A stretch of DNA of 43,981 nt from contig NZ_JABX01000047.1 in the NCBI RefSeq assembly GCF_001469165.1, forward strand, positions 1-43,981, in the 5' to 3' direction. The position numbers were made by a program, and so were the translations under genes. Positions 17,923 to 26,716 of this stretch are shown here, in pieces. The notes beneath the pieces were generated by a model. The model did no database searches, was not told the origin of the DNA, and worked only from the letters and a program-made list of their open reading frames with translations. How positions within the stretch are numbered: the stretch's first letter is position 1; every line of letters starts with the position of its first letter. Origin of the DNA: Thiohalocapsa sp. ML1. Its GTDB lineage: Bacteria > Pseudomonadota > Gammaproteobacteria > Chromatiales > Chromatiaceae.

Positions 17923-19095
17923 ATGCGAATCCTACACGCCTTCAACGACTACCTCCCGGCCACGATGAACTGGGCCGGCAACATCATCACCCACACCCCC
18001 GCTGCGGAGCTCTTCGTCGCAGCCGCCCGTTTCCTCAAGACAAATTTCTTCTTCTCGAACATTACATACGTGGAGTTTCCTTTGCGCGAAGGCGAATGGA
18101 ACAGCACCTCACGGTTCGCTGCGTTAGCCGACCGGGGGGTGCGCCTCGCCCGACGCCTGGCATATCCTCGCTTGCTCAAAGCCCGTATCGGCGACGTCGA
18201 CATCCTGCACAGCCACTTCGCCACAGCGGGTTGGAACTTTCGTCAATTCGCGCAAGCACTCGGGGCTCGCCACGTCGTTTCATTCTATGGGTATGACTAC
18301 GAAAAGGTGCCGCAAAGCCACCCCGCTTGGAGAGATCGCTACCGCATCATATTCGAGCAAGCGGACATGTTCCTCTGCGAAGGCGAACATGGTGCGAAAG
18401 CGTTGTGCTCGCTTGGTGCGCCCGCCAAGAAAGTTCGGGTCTGTCCATTAGGTATCCTGCCAGAGCGAATTGTACCCGTCAGACGGAAGAAGGACCGCGC
18501 CGCGCTCAAATTGTTGCAGGTTGCCACCTATGTAGAGAAGAAGGGGCATATTTACGCCCTGCGCGCCTTCGCGATGGCGTGTCGCGAGTGCCCGGGCATG
18601 CAGCTCGTTTTCGTCGGTTCAGCGCGCGACGCCGAAGGTGCCGAGATCATGGAGTCTTTGCGACGCGAGTCGGTAAGCGCCGGAATCTCGGATCGAGTCA
18701 GCTTTGCGCCCGCCGTACCCTATGAGGCGCTCTACGAGTTGTTTTCGGACTTTCACGTCTTTATTCACCCCAGCACCTACAGCCGAGATCGCGATTGCGA
18801 AGGCGGCGCACCCATTGTGCTGCTTGACGCCCAGGCAAGCGGAATGCCCGTGATCGCCACGCGCCACTGCGACATCCCGGGAGAAGTGGTGCACGGGACG
18901 ACAGGCCTCTTGTCCGCCGAGCGCGATGTGGACACCCTCGCGGCCTATATCCGGCGCTTCTATGACATGGACCAGGTCGAGTATGATCGATTCGCACATG
19001 CGGCCAGGACCCACGTCGAAGCCGCCTTCGACGTCAAGGATAACGCCAAGCAGCTCAGGGCTTTGTACGAAGAGGTCTGTGCGAACCCCAGATGA
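17923..19095 (+). CDS. Glycosyltransferase family 4, colanic/amylovoran type (WcaL/AmsK-like)
   Basis: A 390-residue GT-B enzyme. Features are ILHSHFATAGWNF in the N-terminal half, then VSFYGYDYEKVPQ, a motif common in WcaL/AmsK-like transferases. KLLQVATYVEKKGHIYALRA starts the C-terminal Rossmann half, and the donor-site EX7E is in DCEGGAPIVLLDAQASGMPV, with Asp in the second acidic position. By family it transfers a hexose to a lipid-linked exopolysaccharide intermediate. Start ATG 17923. Confidence 0.9.
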   Translation: MRILHAFNDYLPATMNWAGNIITHTPAAELFVAAARFLKTNFFFSNITYVEFPLREGEWNSTSRFAALADRGVRLARRLAYPRLLKARIGDVDILHSHFATAGWNFRQFAQALGARHVVSFYGYDYEKVPQSHPAWRDRYRIIFEQADMFLCEGEHGAKALCSLGAPAKKVRVCPLGILPERIVPVRRKKDRAALKLLQVATYVEKKGHIYALRAFAMACRECPGMQLVFVGSARDAEGAEIMESLRRESVSAGISDRVSFAPAVPYEALYELFSDFHVFIHPSTYSRDRDCEGGAPIVLLDAQASGMPVIATRHCDIPGEVVHGTTGLLSAERDVDTLAAYIRRFYDMDQVEYDRFAHAARTHVEAAFDVKDNAKQLRALYEEVCANPR

Positions 19096-19350
19096 AAACC
19101 CCAGGGTACGATCGGGACGACAGACTCGCGCTGCGCGCCGATCGGCCGTATTCTGGACTGCTTGCCGCGCTCGGGCTCGGCTCTAGACCTCAGCGCGCCA
19201 TGCTTGGCGCGCCAGTGTCTCCTTAACCCTTAGGCACGGCTCCATCGGCGGCCTAGTCCGGTGCAAAGCGGTGCCCGCGGGATGCCGCATTCAGCCCGGT
19301 TCCCGCTTGGTCCGGTATACTTCCGACACTGCTCGCCCAGCGTCCCACCC

Positions 19351-20520
19351 ATGGCAACTTCACAATCCGACCGGCCCTTTCTCGTCTTCGGCTCCCCGCT
19401 CATCGAAGCCGCGGAGGTCGACGAGGTTGTCGACTCCCTGCGATCCGGCTGGCTCGGCACCGGGCCCAAAGTGGCGCGCTTCGAGCGCGCGTTCGCCGCT
19501 TATAAGGGCGTCGAGCACACCGCCGCGGTCAACTCGTGCACAGCCGCGCTGCATCTGAGCATGCTCGCCGCCGGCCTTGGCCCCGGGGACGAGGTCATCA
19601 CCAGTGCCCAGACCTTCTGCGCCACCGTCAACGCCATCATCCACGCCGGAGCGACACCGGTGCTGGCCGACGTGGACCCCGCTACAATGAATATCGACCC
19701 GGCGGACATCGAGCGGCGTATCACATCGCGCACCCGCGGCATCGTGCCCGTGCACTTCGCCGGGCGGCCCTGCGACATGGACGCGATCATGGACATCGCC
19801 GCCCGTCACCAGCTCACAGTCATCGAAGACTGCGCCCACGCCATCGAGACCGAGTACAAGGGCCGCAAGGCAGGCACCTTCGGCGACTTCGGCTGCTTCT
19901 CGTTCTACGTGACCAAGAACGTGGTCACCGGCGAGGGCGGCATGGTCATCGCGAAGCGGGAGAAGGACATCGCGCGCATCAAGGTTCTCGCGCTGCACGG
20001 CATGTCAAAAGACGCTTGGCGGCGCTTCAGCGATGCCGGCTACCGCCACTACCAGGTCACCGAGTGCGGGTTCAAGTACAACATGATGGACATTCAGGCG
20101 GCGATCGGCATCCATCAGCTTGCCCGCGTCGAAGCCTGGCTCATACGGCGCGAAGCTGTCTGGAACGCGTACAACACCGCCTTTGCCGACCTGCCCCTTG
20201 TCTTGCCGCCCAAGCCCGCCCACGGCACCCGGCACGGACGTCATCTATATACGATCCTCATCGACGCGGAACGCTGCGGCATCAGCCGAGATGGTTTTCT
20301 CGACGCCATGACCGCCGCACGGATCGGTGTCGGCGTACACTATACGAGCATTCCCGAGCACCCGTACTATCGCGACGCGTTCGGCTGGCAGCCCGAGGAT
20401 TATCCACACGCGATGCGGATCGGTCGCCAAACGGTGAGCTTACCCTTGTCTCCCCACCTACAAGAGAGCGACGTGGACCGCGTGATTGCAGCGACCCGCC
20501 GGATCGTGGGCCAATTCTGA
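19351..20520 (+). CDS. DegT/DnrJ/EryC1/StrS aminotransferase (VioA-like)
   Basis: ATG 19351 gives 389 residues. This is a PLP enzyme of the sugar aminotransferase family: GWLGTGPKVARFERAFAAY, NSCTAALHLSM, VIEDCAHAIET and SFYVTKNVVTGEGGM, where K189 is the PLP-binding lysine. It is distinct from the WbpE-like enzyme at 12542, which has a FVDLNAQQ start and an SKPLG lysine motif. By family it converts a keto sugar nucleotide, often dTDP-4-keto-6-deoxyglucose, to an amino sugar. The genes behind it (unknown, KAS III, ACP, acyltransferase) suggest the amino group is then acylated. A TATACT sits 30 nt upstream without a clear -35. Confidence 0.92.
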   Translation: MATSQSDRPFLVFGSPLIEAAEVDEVVDSLRSGWLGTGPKVARFERAFAAYKGVEHTAAVNSCTAALHLSMLAAGLGPGDEVITSAQTFCATVNAIIHAGATPVLADVDPATMNIDPADIERRITSRTRGIVPVHFAGRPCDMDAIMDIAARHQLTVIEDCAHAIETEYKGRKAGTFGDFGCFSFYVTKNVVTGEGGMVIAKREKDIARIKVLALHGMSKDAWRRFSDAGYRHYQVTECGFKYNMMDIQAAIGIHQLARVEAWLIRREAVWNAYNTAFADLPLVLPPKPAHGTRHGRHLYTILIDAERCGISRDGFLDAMTAARIGVGVHYTSIPEHPYYRDAFGWQPEDYPHAMRIGRQTVSLPLSPHLQESDVDRVIAATRRIVGQF

Positions 20521-20546
20521 GGTGCCGGCCAGTGCAGGTAGAATCC

Positions 20547-21140
20547 ATGCAACAAACACTCCAACTCTGCTACAAGGGTGAGCGCGATTATTTGCACGGT
20601 ACCGACATGTATGCCGCAGTGACGGCCGCTTTGCGGCCGGTTGTCGGACCGAAAATATCGAGCCTGCCGCTTCAAATCGGCATCCATGCATTTGCCAGGC
20701 ATCAATTGAACCTGGTCATCGATGCAAACAAGAGTCCTCCGACTAATGTTATCGCGACTTTTAAACTAGGTGCTGAAACCCCGCTGCGCGGTTGGCTTGA
20801 GGAAACCGAAACTGCGGTCGACTGCCGCCGTCCCTATCCGGAAGAGGCCATCATCGCGTGTTGTGCGCTGGACGGCGAACGGATTTGCACGAACAGCCCA
20901 CCGCCGTTCAGCCCGATCGAGATCGCGGTCGCAATGACCAAGGCCCTTCACAACCACCTCCTGCCGCCGCAGGAAAGGCGCTGGATCTTTTCGCGCTTAT
21001 CTCTGAGGCGCATCTTCAGGGACGACGACGTCCACCCCGTCGAGATCCAACTGCTCCAGAATCTCAACAATCGCCTGACTCGCTCGGCCATTCGCGTCGG
21101 TGACGATGTGCTGGGTGATATCTTCTTTTCCCGCGTCTAG
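20547..21140 (+). CDS. Protein of unknown function in acyl-aminosugar module
   Basis: ATG 20547 gives 197 residues; GTG 20532 is an alternative start. I do not recognise the family. It is soluble, without a signal peptide or membrane helix. A conserved-looking N-terminal segment reads LCYKGERDYLHGTDMY, and the middle is hydrophobic/aromatic with a YPEEAIIACCAL stretch. It sits between a sugar aminotransferase and a KAS III, with 9 nt to the latter, so it is almost surely part of the same operon. By position it could be a dehydratase, thioesterase or acyl-chain modifying enzyme, but nothing in the sequence proves that. Confidence 0.75.
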   Translation: MQQTLQLCYKGERDYLHGTDMYAAVTAALRPVVGPKISSLPLQIGIHAFARHQLNLVIDANKSPPTNVIATFKLGAETPLRGWLEETETAVDCRRPYPEEAIIACCALDGERICTNSPPPFSPIEIAVAMTKALHNHLLPPQERRWIFSRLSLRRIFRDDDVHPVEIQLLQNLNNRLTRSAIRVGDDVLGDIFFSRV

Positions 21141-21149
21141 GGGGCAAAA

Positions 21150-22109
21150 ATGGCCATCGGCATTGCCACAATCGCGAGCTACGTCCCCGCCGGACGAGAA
21201 TCAAACCTCGACAAGCGGGAACGCTTCGGTATCGATGAGGCGTTCATCCGCGACAAGCTTGGGGTCGTCCGCGTTTCCCGCATGGGTGCCACTGAGGACA
21301 CCGCCGACTTGTGCGTCGCGGCATATTCCCGACTCATGGAACAAGTTGCGTTGCCGCCCGCATCCGTCGAGCTCATCGTCGTCTGCACTCAGAACCCCGA
21401 CGGACACGGAATACCGCACAGCGCAGCCGTCGTCCAGGGCCGCATCGGCGCCCCGGACACCTGCGCCTGCTTCGACATCGCGCTCGGCTGTTCCGGGTAC
21501 GTTTATGGCTTGTCCATTTGCCAGGCGTTCATGGCCGCGAACGGGCTCAGCACCGGCCTCTTCTTTACGGCGGACCCCTATTCCAAGATCTTGGATCCCG
21601 CGGACAAGAGTACGGCGCTGCTGTTCGGCGATGCCGCAACGGTGACCTTGCTCAAGGCGCGCACCGCGCCGCAAATGTGGGTGCCGCACGGCTTCCGTTT
21701 TGCCACCCGGGGCAGTGAAGGGGCCTGCCTGGTGAATGACGCCGGCACGCTGCGCATGAACGGCCGCGCCGTCTTCAACTTTTCCGCCGTAGAGGTCCCC
21801 AAGCAGGTTCAGCAGGTGCTCACGGGTGCTGGCTTGGCCACGGATGATGTCGACATATTCCTATTTCATCAGGGCAGCAAGTACATTGTCGACACGCTGA
21901 CGCGGCGCGTCGGCCTTCCGCCGGAACGGGTGCCTTCGAATCTAGCCGATCAAGGCAACACTGTATCCTCATCCCTGCCATTGCTGCTGGCTCCTTTGCT
22001 GTTCCGGCCCGGGCTGCAGCGAGTTCTGCTCTCGGGCTTCGGCGTCGGTCTGTCATGGGCCACCTGCCTCCTCGAACGTGTTCCTCAATCCAAGGAGAAC
22101 TCTGCATGA
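21150..22109 (+). CDS. 3-oxoacyl-ACP synthase III family (FabH-like)
   Basis: A 319-residue thiolase-fold enzyme with the full KAS III triad: C114 in IALGCSGYVYGL, H240 in IFLFHQGSKY and N270 in DQGNTVSSSLP. Length matches FabH. By family it condenses an acyl-CoA starter with malonyl-ACP. Here it lies next to a dedicated ACP gene (overlapping by 4 nt) and an acyltransferase, so it probably makes a short acyl chain for an amino sugar rather than serving bulk fatty acid synthesis. Similar KAS III/ACP/acyltransferase sets are known in glycosylation and O-antigen islands. Confidence 0.92.
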   Translation: MAIGIATIASYVPAGRESNLDKRERFGIDEAFIRDKLGVVRVSRMGATEDTADLCVAAYSRLMEQVALPPASVELIVVCTQNPDGHGIPHSAAVVQGRIGAPDTCACFDIALGCSGYVYGLSICQAFMAANGLSTGLFFTADPYSKILDPADKSTALLFGDAATVTLLKARTAPQMWVPHGFRFATRGSEGACLVNDAGTLRMNGRAVFNFSAVEVPKQVQQVLTGAGLATDDVDIFLFHQGSKYIVDTLTRRVGLPPERVPSNLADQGNTVSSSLPLLLAPLLFRPGLQRVLLSGFGVGLSWATCLLERVPQSKENSA

Positions 22110-22336
22110 ATGTCACGGCTGCCGATATTGCGGCATTGATCAACGACAGCGGCACGTCCGCCCACGTCGGCGCGGGAGATTATGACCGTACCCTGTCCGA
22201 CCTCGGCATCGATTCGCTGGACGTCGCAACCATTTTCCTCGCCATTCAGGAGCGCTACGGGGTCTCTGTTCCTGACGCGGAGATCGACGCCATCAACACC
22301 GTCAATCTCATTGTAGCCCGCATCAACGGCGACTGA
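22106..22336 (+). CDS. Acyl carrier protein
   Basis: A 76-residue ACP. The phosphopantetheine attachment serine is S37 in LGIDSLDVATIF, the classic DSL motif, and the size and helical pattern fit. The start ATG 22106 overlaps the KAS III stop (ATGA), and a GGAGAA ribosome-binding site lies inside the KAS III end. It probably carries the acyl group made by the neighbouring KAS III to the acyltransferase at 22344. It is unlikely to be the housekeeping AcpP, given this context. Confidence 0.92.
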   Translation: MNVTAADIAALINDSGTSAHVGAGDYDRTLSDLGIDSLDVATIFLAIQERYGVSVPDAEIDAINTVNLIVARINGD

Positions 22337-22343
22337 GCCCCCG

Positions 22344-23075
22344 ATGGAGCCTAGGGTCTTGCTCCGGGTGCTGCGGCTGCTGCCGGGCGCGATGTTCCAA
22401 CTCGTCCTCACGCATCTGCCGGCAGAGGCCGGCGTCCTGCTGCGCCGAGCCTACTACACGCCTAGGTTTGCGTCGTGCGGACGGGATCTCACGATCCTGC
22501 CCGGTGTCGTATTGACCGGGCTGGATCAGATGGCGTTTGGCGATAATGTAATGATCCGCGAAAATGCGATCCTCCACGCGGGCAGCGGGGCCCGGGACGA
22601 CCCCCGGGATATCCGGTGTGTCGGTCCATCGCCCGCTGCGGGAGAGCCCCAGCTCGTGGTCGGCAACGATTCGCGCATCGCCTTTGCCGCACTGCTGCTC
22701 GCCTATGGCGGCGTGCGCATCGGCGAGAAGTGCGGTGTCGGCCCCGGTTCTGTCGTCCTGTCCGAGTCGTATCACCATAAGGGGTCGGACCCAAACCGGA
22801 TCTACAAGTACTCGCAGGGCGCCCGGCCGGAGGAGCAATGCGTCCTGCGCGGCATGGTGCGTCTGGAGAATGGCGCAGGCATCGCTTCCAACGTCATCGT
22901 GCTGCCGGGTGCGCACGTCGGACGGGATAGCTGGGTCGGCCCGAACAGCGTTGTGCGTGTCGGCGGACGGGTGCCCCGCGACGTAATTGCCAAGGGCGAC
23001 CCGGCCGCGGTTGTCTTCAAGCGCACATATGGCAGGGCCGACGGAGGGCCGGCCAAGCCCACCCCGCGACCGTGA
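22344..23075 (+). CDS. Left-handed beta-helix acyltransferase (WbbJ-like)
   Basis: A 243-residue protein with hexapeptide repeats: GDNVMIRENAILHAGSG, VGNDSRIAFAALLLAYGGV, IGEKCGVGPGSVVLSES, GAGIASNVIVLPGAHVGRDS. The loop YHHKGSDPNRIYKYSQG resembles the catalytic His loop of WbbJ/NodL-type acyltransferases. It starts 8 nt after the ACP, pointing to acyl transfer from ACP to an amino sugar. Its stop overlaps the flippase start by 4 nt. A short hydrophobic N-terminal helix may attach it to the membrane. Confidence 0.85.
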   Translation: MEPRVLLRVLRLLPGAMFQLVLTHLPAEAGVLLRRAYYTPRFASCGRDLTILPGVVLTGLDQMAFGDNVMIRENAILHAGSGARDDPRDIRCVGPSPAAGEPQLVVGNDSRIAFAALLLAYGGVRIGEKCGVGPGSVVLSESYHHKGSDPNRIYKYSQGARPEEQCVLRGMVRLENGAGIASNVIVLPGAHVGRDSWVGPNSVVRVGGRVPRDVIAKGDPAAVVFKRTYGRADGGPAKPTPRP

Positions 23076-24562
23076 CCCTGTTCCGGCGCGCCGCCGTCGG
23101 CGTGAAGTGGACCAGCCTGTCGGCCGGAATCCTCGGCGTGCTGCAAGTCGCACAGCTGCTGATCATGGCCCGCTTGCTGGATCCGACCGACTTTGGCCTG
23201 ATCGCCCTCGCGGCGGTCGTGATGCAAGCCGGCGGAACGCTCGCGAACGCCGGCATCAGCAACGCGCTGATCTACAAGCAAGAGGCGGACCCAGACCGGC
23301 TTTCGACGCTCTACGTCTTAACCGCAGCACTCGGGTTGGTGCTGTTTCTGGCCGTGCTTACATGCGCCGGGATCATTGCAGAGCTGTTCCGGGAGCCCAA
23401 GCTCGGTCCGGTTCTTCGCTGGTCCGCGCTGGCCTTGCTGTTCTCGCCGTTCGGCCAGCAGTTCGCGGTTCTGCTGCAAAAGGAAATGGACTTCTCAACC
23501 CTGGCGCGCATCGAGATCGCCACGGCCGGCTTGGGCTTGCTGCTGGCGGTTGTTGCGGCCTTGGCCGGTGCCGGCGTCTATGCGCTGGTATTTGCTGCGC
23601 TCGCCGGCAACGTCTTGCGCACGGTTTGGCTCGTCCGCATCGGTTGGCGGCGCTGGCCACCGCGCCTGCATTTCCGCCTGCGAGATCTCCGCGGCTATTG
23701 GCGATTCGGTGCATTCCAGTGGGCCGAACAGCTCCTGGGCCTGCTCACGACGAACTTAGACAAGATCCTCGTTGGGGGTTTGCTCGGCAGCCATGCGCTT
23801 GGCATTTACAACGTCGCCTATCGCCTCATGTCCGTACCCTACGCGCTGTTCAACGCCGTGGTCACGCGCGTTGCGTTTCCGGCATTTGCAGAGATACAGA
23901 ACGACCCGGCCCGCGTGCGCAATGCATTTGTCGACCTTGTTCGCATTACCGCGATCGTAATGCTGCCCGTCTACTTCGGCCTGTTCGTGACGGCAGACCA
24001 GTTGTTCGCGCTGCTCGGTCCGCAATGGCACGGCGCGTCACCGCTGCTGCGGGCTTTCGCCGTGCTCGGCATGTTCTACAGCATCGGCAGCCCCTTCGGC
24101 AGCTTGCTGATTGCGCTCGGCCGCGCGGACATCAGTTTTGCCATGAACGTGTTGCGACTGACGTTGTTCACCGTCGCCGTTCCGATCGGTATCCTGTTCG
24201 GTGCCGTGGGCGCGGCTTGGGCGGTCACGCTGGCGATTGCGCTCGTGATGTTCCCCATCGGTATCTGGATACGATGGCGGTTGATTCGACTGCCTATGCG
24301 CCCCTACTTCGACGCCATTTTGCGCGCCGCAACCGCAGGCGCGATCATGGCGTGGGCTGTCCAGCACTTACAAGCAACGCAGTCAGACTCCTGGATACCC
24401 GCAGCTCAACTTGGTGCAAGCGTGGCCCTCGGCCTCATCGCGTACGTGCTGCTCATATCCATCATCGAGGGGCGAACCTTGTTTGCGCTCTTGAGGCGAA
24501 TCCGCGCTCACAAGGAGCGGGCGCGGAAAGCAATTCCTGGCACCGGCACACTCGCCAACTGA
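23072..24562 (+). CDS. Lipopolysaccharide/exopolysaccharide flippase (Wzx/WzxC-like)
   Basis: A 496-residue polytopic membrane protein with about 12-14 hydrophobic segments spread across its length, starting at GTG 23072 inside the acyltransferase stop. The N-terminal GVKWTSLSAGILGVLQVAQ and LLDPTDFGLIALAAVV match the polysaccharide transporter family of the MOP superfamily, WzxC type. By family it moves undecaprenyl-pyrophosphate-linked repeat units from the cytoplasmic to the periplasmic face. It is the only flippase in the window. No Wzy polymerase was seen beside it. Confidence 0.92.
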   Translation: MTLFRRAAVGVKWTSLSAGILGVLQVAQLLIMARLLDPTDFGLIALAAVVMQAGGTLANAGISNALIYKQEADPDRLSTLYVLTAALGLVLFLAVLTCAGIIAELFREPKLGPVLRWSALALLFSPFGQQFAVLLQKEMDFSTLARIEIATAGLGLLLAVVAALAGAGVYALVFAALAGNVLRTVWLVRIGWRRWPPRLHFRLRDLRGYWRFGAFQWAEQLLGLLTTNLDKILVGGLLGSHALGIYNVAYRLMSVPYALFNAVVTRVAFPAFAEIQNDPARVRNAFVDLVRITAIVMLPVYFGLFVTADQLFALLGPQWHGASPLLRAFAVLGMFYSIGSPFGSLLIALGRADISFAMNVLRLTLFTVAVPIGILFGAVGAAWAVTLAIALVMFPIGIWIRWRLIRLPMRPYFDAILRAATAGAIMAWAVQHLQATQSDSWIPAAQLGASVALGLIAYVLLISIIEGRTLFALLRRIRAHKERARKAIPGTGTLAN

Positions 24563-24674
24563 GTGTTCATCAAGGCCGGAAGCATCGCCCTGGGATTTCG
24601 GGCCGTGCACGGCGGACGCCGCAACCTCTGGCAAGTGCTTGCTTTCACTTTCGACTTCCGAGTAACCATTCAGC

Positions 24675-25754
24675 ATGTTGCCGAGAAACGCCACCCACCG
24701 TCGCGCGCCACCAGCCTGGAGCCGACCCGAGCTCCGCGTCGCCCACGGCATTCCCACGATGATTTCGGAGGAAGAGCAGCAGTACCTCAACTGGCTCGGC
24801 TCGTGCTACTGGACGGGAGCAGGCGCAATCGTGGAGCTTGGCCCATGGCTAGGCGGCAGCAGTTACTGCCTCGCCACAGGCATGGCTGCCAATCGCCATC
24901 GCGGCAACCATCGCCTCCACTGTTTTGACAACTTCATCTGGCGGCCGTTCATGGCTCAGCGCGCACCCATCACGCTTGAGAACGGCGCTTCGTTTGAGGC
25001 GTATTTCCGGGCGAATCTGCAGGATTACGCGGAGCTACTATCGGTCCATCGGGTATCGATCCCGGACGACGTCAATCACCAGGATCACTGGGCCAAGACC
25101 AATCGGGATACACACCCGACCCTGCCATTAATAAGCTGGACGCGCGAATTGCCCGTCGAGATACTCTTTATTGATGGCGCCAAGTCATGGGATGGTTTTC
25201 GATACGTATTGGCCGAATTCGCTCGCAGCCTGTTGCCCGGCACAACGTTGCTCGTGATGCAGGATTACAAGGACTGGGCGGCCTATTGGATCCCGGCGAT
25301 ATTGGAGATCATCGGCGAAAAGATCGAGATCGTCCATCTGTTGTCGAGCAACACCGTGAGTTTCCGTCTCGCCCAGCCCATCAATGCAGACGACGTGGCA
25401 AGAATTCCGCTTTTTGATCAGGTTACGCTTGCCGAGGCCGAGACGCTTATCGCTCAAGCAAGTTCCCGTCTCGCCGCGTTGGGGGATGCCGAAGGGGCAT
25501 TGATCGTGTCTTTGACCGTCGTGCGTCTGAGTTTACACAAGGGAAATACGGACGCAGCCGTTTCCGCTTTTCGCCGCGTTGAATCCCGCTGGCCGCTATG
25601 CACCAACAGGGCCGCCTTAGAAGCAACCAGGGAATGGCTCGGGGAACAGGGACTCGGTGGTCTGTTACCGTCATGGCGCTCCCGCAGCCACGCATTGCTG
25701 ACCAAGCTTGGTCATCGCGTACGCGCGTTGATTCGACGCATCGCCAAACAGTGA
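24675..25754 (+). CDS. Class I SAM-dependent methyltransferase-like protein with extra C-terminal domain
   Basis: A 359-residue protein. The first half has a methyltransferase core: IVELGPWLGGSSYCLATGM as motif I, LHCFDNF as the acidic post-I strand, and EILFIDGAKSWDGFRYVLAE, which is the IDG-type motif of Methyltransf_24 and TylF-like enzymes. Residues from about 245 form a helical extension that I do not recognise. It could methylate a glycan hydroxyl as in macrolide or sugar O-methylation, or be non-catalytic. The start ATG 24675 is the first in frame, with 113 nt after the flippase stop. Confidence 0.75.
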   Translation: MLPRNATHRRAPPAWSRPELRVAHGIPTMISEEEQQYLNWLGSCYWTGAGAIVELGPWLGGSSYCLATGMAANRHRGNHRLHCFDNFIWRPFMAQRAPITLENGASFEAYFRANLQDYAELLSVHRVSIPDDVNHQDHWAKTNRDTHPTLPLISWTRELPVEILFIDGAKSWDGFRYVLAEFARSLLPGTTLLVMQDYKDWAAYWIPAILEIIGEKIEIVHLLSSNTVSFRLAQPINADDVARIPLFDQVTLAEAETLIAQASSRLAALGDAEGALIVSLTVVRLSLHKGNTDAAVSAFRRVESRWPLCTNRAALEATREWLGEQGLGGLLPSWRSRSHALLTKLGHRVRALIRRIAKQ

Positions 25755-25867
25755 TCTAGCCGCAAGATGTGACTGGCCCCGCGCTCCTACGCCTTGGGTA
25801 CGTATCACTCTCGTTTCAGCTCGCGCCTTTAAGCTTGCCCATCGTTCTCACCACAGTGGCGTGAAGG

Positions 25868-26716
25868 ATGAGTCCTAGGTTCAGCAGCATGCACGTGAGG
25901 TTCCGAATGTTTGCCAGGTCACCGACTTCGCCTGTCAATCGAAGCTATCGAAGCTACCTTGATCTTTTCCCGCGTTCTCACCCAGCCTGGCAGGCACGCA
26001 AGATCAGCGCGCGCGCACTGCGGGCGCACGGCGAACAACTCTTCTCCGGTCGTCTGCTTGACATCGGCTGCGGCAACAAGAGCAAGGCGCTGCTGCTCGG
26101 CGACCTGGTGAGCGAGTACGTGGGCCTCGATCACAAGGATTCGCAGCACGAGCAGACCGACGTTGATCTGTTCGGGACGGCCTATGACATACCGGTGCCT
26201 GACGACAGCTTCGACTGCATCTTATGCACGGCCGTGCTGGAACATCTGGAAGAACCCGCGGACGCCTTGGCGGAGGCCTATCGTGTGCTGAAGCCCGGCG
26301 GTGTGGCGATGTACACGGTACCGCTGTTCTGGCACGTGCACGAGGCTCCGCGCGACTTTTTCCGCTATACGCGCTTCGGTCTGGAGCATCTGTTCGGGAA
26401 AGTCGGTTTCGATATCAAGGAAATCACCGCCCTATCCGGTTTCCTTACAACCTTCAGCGCCGAGACGGGATATTATCTGCAACGCTTTCGGCGAGGCCTT
26501 GTACGTCCGATCGTGGACTTGCTGGTGCGTGCCGGCACCGGCCTCTGCGCACGACTAGATCAGGGATACTGCGCGATGAGTCCTTTACGTGGCTCTACAT
26601 CGTCGTGGTCCGCAAGCCCGGTGGCGACGGCACCAAGTAACCGGTATCCGCGGGAGCTGCGCCACTTGTCCGCTTTAGCGCGCAGTCAGTGCGAGGCGTG
26701 CGCTGATATCGCCTAG
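25868..26716 (+). CDS. Type-11 SAM methyltransferase with frameshifted C-terminus
   Basis: As read, the frame codes 282 residues. The methyltransferase core is clear: LLDIGCGNKSKALLL, VGLDHKD, LCTAVLEHLEEPADALAEAYRVLKPGGVAMYTVP. After about 26575 the frame loses family character (CAMSPLRGSTSSWSAS...), while the next frame reads RDESFTWLYIVVVRKPG and stops at 26640, the expected C-terminal end for this family. One base therefore appears deleted near 26570-26580. As a result the frame runs on to 26716 and overlaps the convergent epimerase by 42 nt. Either a real C-terminal mutation or a sequencing error; the core is intact. Confidence 0.8.
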   Translation: MSPRFSSMHVRFRMFARSPTSPVNRSYRSYLDLFPRSHPAWQARKISARALRAHGEQLFSGRLLDIGCGNKSKALLLGDLVSEYVGLDHKDSQHEQTDVDLFGTAYDIPVPDDSFDCILCTAVLEHLEEPADALAEAYRVLKPGGVAMYTVPLFWHVHEAPRDFFRYTRFGLEHLFGKVGFDIKEITALSGFLTTFSAETGYYLQRFRRGLVRPIVDLLVRAGTGLCARLDQGYCAMSPLRGSTSSWSASPVATAPSNRYPRELRHLSALARSQCEACADIA

